From Persicaria tinctoria (Eukaryota; Streptophyta; Magnoliopsida; Caryophyllales; Polygonaceae): a stretch of 64,000 nt of DNA. The notes under the pieces were generated by a model that worked only from the letters and a program-made list of their open reading frames with translations, searched no databases and was not told the DNA's origin. Made by a program: the position numbers and the translations under genes. Position 1 is the stretch's first letter. Every line of letters begins with the position of its first letter. This document shows, in pieces, positions 61,326 through 64,000 of this stretch. The stretch spans positions 39,361,001 through 39,425,000 of the forward strand of contig JBANSL010000001.1 in the NCBI GenBank assembly GCA_037127255.1. The letters are read 5' to 3'.

Positions 61326-61986
61326 TACAAATCTCCTTCCCCACACTCGTTCTCCCTCTACTGTTCGCTCTCGCTCTCTCTCTCTCTTTCTGCCATTGAA
61401 GAGCCCAAATTCGAGCTCCCAATCTCAGACGACCTTCTCTTCCCTTCGCCTGTCTCACGCCTCCCCGGAGTTCCCATAGTCCCGCTAATCCTCCCCCGCG
61501 GGCGAGGCGGTGGTGGTCAGTAAGGTTAGGGGTTTTCAAGCTTTCAGATCTGAAAGCAGGGCGTTGGTAGCGGCGAGGCGGTGGTTGTGAGCAAGACGGT
61601 GGTGGTGAGTGAGGTAAGGGCGCTTCAAGCTTTACCTGAGGTGTGAACGGGAGATGGCGGCGAGGGTGGTGAGTGAGGTTAGGGTTTTCATATCTGAAAG
61701 TAGAGGAGGTCGGAGGGTAGGTTAGGGGTTTTCAGATCTGAAAATGAGCAGAGTGAGATGGGTGGTAGCCAGCTGGTAGGTATACTAATTTTTATTTTTT
61801 TCCATTTTTTTTAAAGAAAAGCCTATGTGGGTTAGCAACGGGAACCCTGTTACCGTGACAAAAAAAGACAACATTAGCGACGGTAACCCTTGTCGAAGCT
61901 ACCATCGGTGATAAAAGGTATCAATTGCCACGGAAAACCCCTACCGAAGCTAGGTAGCGTGGCAAATTTGATTTTTTTTTGTAGTG

Positions 61987-62424
61987 ACAGATAACTTGGA
62001 TACAGATGGAGCATTACTTGTTTGAAAATATGTATGCAGCTAGATCTCCTAACTTGGATACAGATGGTATAGAGTCGTCTCGTAGCATGACAGAAGTACC
62101 TGTTTCCAGCCTCACCAAATTTCCAGCTCCCCTATTCCACAAAAAACAGTTATTCAATAAGAATTTTTTCCACCGATATTTAACCATAACTGATACTAAA
62201 AGGGAGAATGAAGGAGCGCTTTTTCATTTTGAGCGGGAACAGGACCAGACTTCATCCAACCAATATATATATGTGTGCAAATTTCCAGCTCCCCTATTCC
62301 ACAAAAAACAGTTATTCAATAAGAATTTTTTCCACCGATATTTAACCATAACTGATACTAAAAGGGAGAATGAAGGAGCGCTTTTTCATTTTGAGCGGGA
62401 ACAGGACCAGACTTCATGCAACCA

Positions 62425-62505
<81 letters not shown>
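61987..62505 (+). repeat. 163-bp tandem duplication followed by (GT)n
   Basis: CAAATTTCCAGCTCCCCTATT starts identical blocks at 62115 and 62278 (163-bp period, nearly perfect). The second runs into a GT microsatellite at about 62428-62505. A plus-strand open frame (MEHYLFENMYAARSPN at 62006) passes through both copies; the duplicated peptide includes KKQLFNKNFFHRYLTITDTK. I do not recognise the protein, and the frame may be a decayed gene exon. Confidence 0.8.
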
Positions 62506-62508
<3 letters not shown>

Positions 62509-63199
62509 TGGAAATTAGATGCGCAGCGGAAGTTTTAGAAACTATTTTCTATCATCTAATCACAAGATCTTCATGCATAAAATCGATAGATCAAATCATT
62601 GTTCATAGGAGATACCTCTTGATGCGTGAACCGGATCTGAACGGGGAGGATTCGGAAGAGAACTAGAGCCCCACGCGTTGCTCCTCTACTTGGTCCACAA
62701 GAGCCCGATTTAGATCTCCTTTGCCTTCGACTGCTAGGACGAAGATCGAAAGGTGAACAATCAAATTGCTCTTGATTGATGATGGTGAGAATTCCGTCCT
62801 CACGCCTGGGATGGGAAGCGGCCAAAACTCACGTTACTTTTTGGAATTTGTTAATTAGATCAAGTCTTCATAAGCCCATCTTTATAAGCTTATATTTATA
62901 CCTTACTTGATTAATTATTTATTTCACAAATAAATCTTATCCCATTATTATTAATATATATCTAATATACACTAATAATAAAATCATCTATCTTTTGATC
63001 AAGCCCGTCAACTCTAAGCGTGTGACCGCATAGGACCCATTTATAATAGCCATGGGTTTAACCCGTTTAAGCCCATTAATCGTAGTTGGCTTCTAGCAAA
63101 GCATTACGACTCATAAAATAATCGGATTAAATATCTCTATCAATTTTCCTATTCCATAATTAGTCATTGCACATTAAATTAAAGGACACAATTCCTTCA
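62506..63199 (-). repeat. 3' LTR of a second copia element
   Basis: 694 bp. In minus sense it begins TGAAGGAATTGTGTCC and ends GCTGCGCATCTAATTTCCATCA, ends typical of a large class of plant copia LTRs. The preceding minus-sense sequence AAGTGGGAGATTG is the classic copia polypurine tract. It inserted at the end of the GT microsatellite. The 5' LTR lies beyond the window. Confidence 0.8.
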
Positions 63200-64000
63200 A
63201 TCTCCCACTTGTCCTTAAACAAGTGTGCAATTTAAGATACCCGTGTCTATTAATGTCATATTTGATGATATGGTGACATTCATATCTATTATCAAATATA
63301 TTCCTTGAACTCCGAGTTCGAACTGTCAATTAAATGGATGATTACAAATAATCCATCCGAGCATGGCCATGCATTTTCAGTTCTTGCTCTTCAAGTGGCC
63401 TAGACACCATTCCTTTTCAATGCATCACAGTATGCATGAAGAAGGAGGACATCTACAGTCTTGTATGACTATGGCTCCCACTCAAGTTTTGGCAATCCCA
63501 ACTACGACCTTTATAACTCCCTGTTACGAAAAGCGTTTAGCCGTGTCAAAGAAATATAAATCATCAAGAGAGACCATAACACACTCATGTATGAGGAATC
63601 TACTAATCATGGTTTAACTTAAAACTCCGCAATCCCTTTTGTAGAGTCTTAAGATGGGTCTGTCCTATATGTATCATCCATACATATATATGTAATTGAC
63701 TAGACATCTCCATGTCCCTATAGCCCATGAAACCTGGCGTTATCAGTCAACTTACAATATAGTCATTTAATAAAATCACCTATGTCCAATTTGATGATTT
63801 CAGACTACGGACTTGTGATAATTCATAACTGCATTTCACTTAATGGGGTTTCATTTACCAGAACACTTAAGATAAGCCCATTTGCGAACTACGAATTATT
63901 TGGACATTTTATTTATTATCGTTCAACACAATATATAAATAAAGATGAAATATCATATATCATAAAATCATCCAGTCGAACATAAACTTAGTGTCTAACA
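63200..64000 (-). mobile_element. Internal 3' non-coding region of the second copia element
   Basis: It begins (minus sense, at the LTR) with the polypurine tract AAGTGGGAGATTG. No polymerase domain is in this part; copia elements of this type have several hundred non-coding bases between pol and the polypurine tract. It continues off the right edge. Confidence 0.65.

Larger units (their letters stand above)
57746..61986. mobile_element. Pack-CACTA element carrying three host gene pieces
   Basis: 4,241 bp between CACTAAAAAAAAATC (left) and CACTACAAAAAAAAATC (right, minus strand). The 3-bp flanks are AGA and ACA, a CACTA-size target duplication with one mismatch. Both subterminal regions (57760-57990 and 61830-61970) are packed with GGCAAA, AGCTACGG, GCGACGG and GCCGTAGC words, the usual transposase-binding layout. 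The element encodes no transposase. Instead it contains exon-intron segments of PA200, FEN1 and RPS29, all on the minus strand. A C run of 17 lies at about 58412-58428. Confidence 0.88.

Noticed and set aside
62370..62520. Open frame of repeated Val-Cys
   Set aside because: Product of the GT microsatellite.

Overview
This is nuclear DNA of a flowering plant, probably a eudicot. The evidence is spliced genes with GT-AG introns, plant-type Ty1/copia, Ty3/gypsy, RTE/L1 LINE, hAT, CACTA and Mutator-like elements, and a 26S proteasome gene with plant-like protein sequence. I cannot assign a genus. The only clearly intact host gene is RPT2 (26S proteasome regulatory ATPase subunit 4) on the minus strand at 16331-20549, with six exons. 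The rest is transposable elements, many nested or decayed, plus host-gene pieces they carry.

Layout. 1-4100: 5' part of an Athila-like Ty3/gypsy element (minus strand; protease start, gag, primer-binding site, LTR). 4407-6343: a gag-only gypsy element (minus) whose gag runs straight into what looks like the end of pol. 7401-12579: a broken LINE (plus), with an endonuclease piece at 7401 and zinc-binding/RNase H end at 11644-12579, separated by tandem repeats, a CACTA-type terminus and an LTR-like block. 13986-14863 and 15016-16056: non-autonomous hAT elements, the second with a perfect 8-bp target duplication. 16331-20711: RPT2 with site II promoter motifs; intron 1 holds an RTE LINE remnant. 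21121-22488: another hAT-type element with a perfect 8-bp target duplication. 23165-29326: a full-length copia element (minus) with 832/835-bp LTRs and target duplication CTGGA.

29572-57281 is the centrepiece. I interpret it as a single 27.7-kb Mutator-like element of the Kaonashi type, bounded by the 9-bp duplication TATAGTTAA. It contains three related DUF1985-Ulp1 protease genes (two plus, one minus), a MURA-type transposase with SWIM zinc finger (minus), a coiled-coil gene (minus), an acquired F-box pseudogene (plus), and a 5.7-kb array of eighteen 232-bp repeats containing a recent 2,634-bp macro-duplication. A short word, GTGACAYGGG (CCCRTGTCAC on the other strand), is scattered through its introns, flanks and array. 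All protein genes in it carry lesions, mostly in-frame TAG or TGA stops.

57746-61986 is a CACTA-type element that has captured exon-intron pieces of three host genes: PA200 (proteasome activator), FEN1 (flap endonuclease) and RPS29 (40S ribosomal protein). 62506-64000 is the 3' LTR and adjoining internal region of a further copia element (minus), inserted at the end of a GT microsatellite.

Reading frames, splice sites, repeat periods and target duplications were read by eye. Family names rest on recognised motifs; no database search was run.
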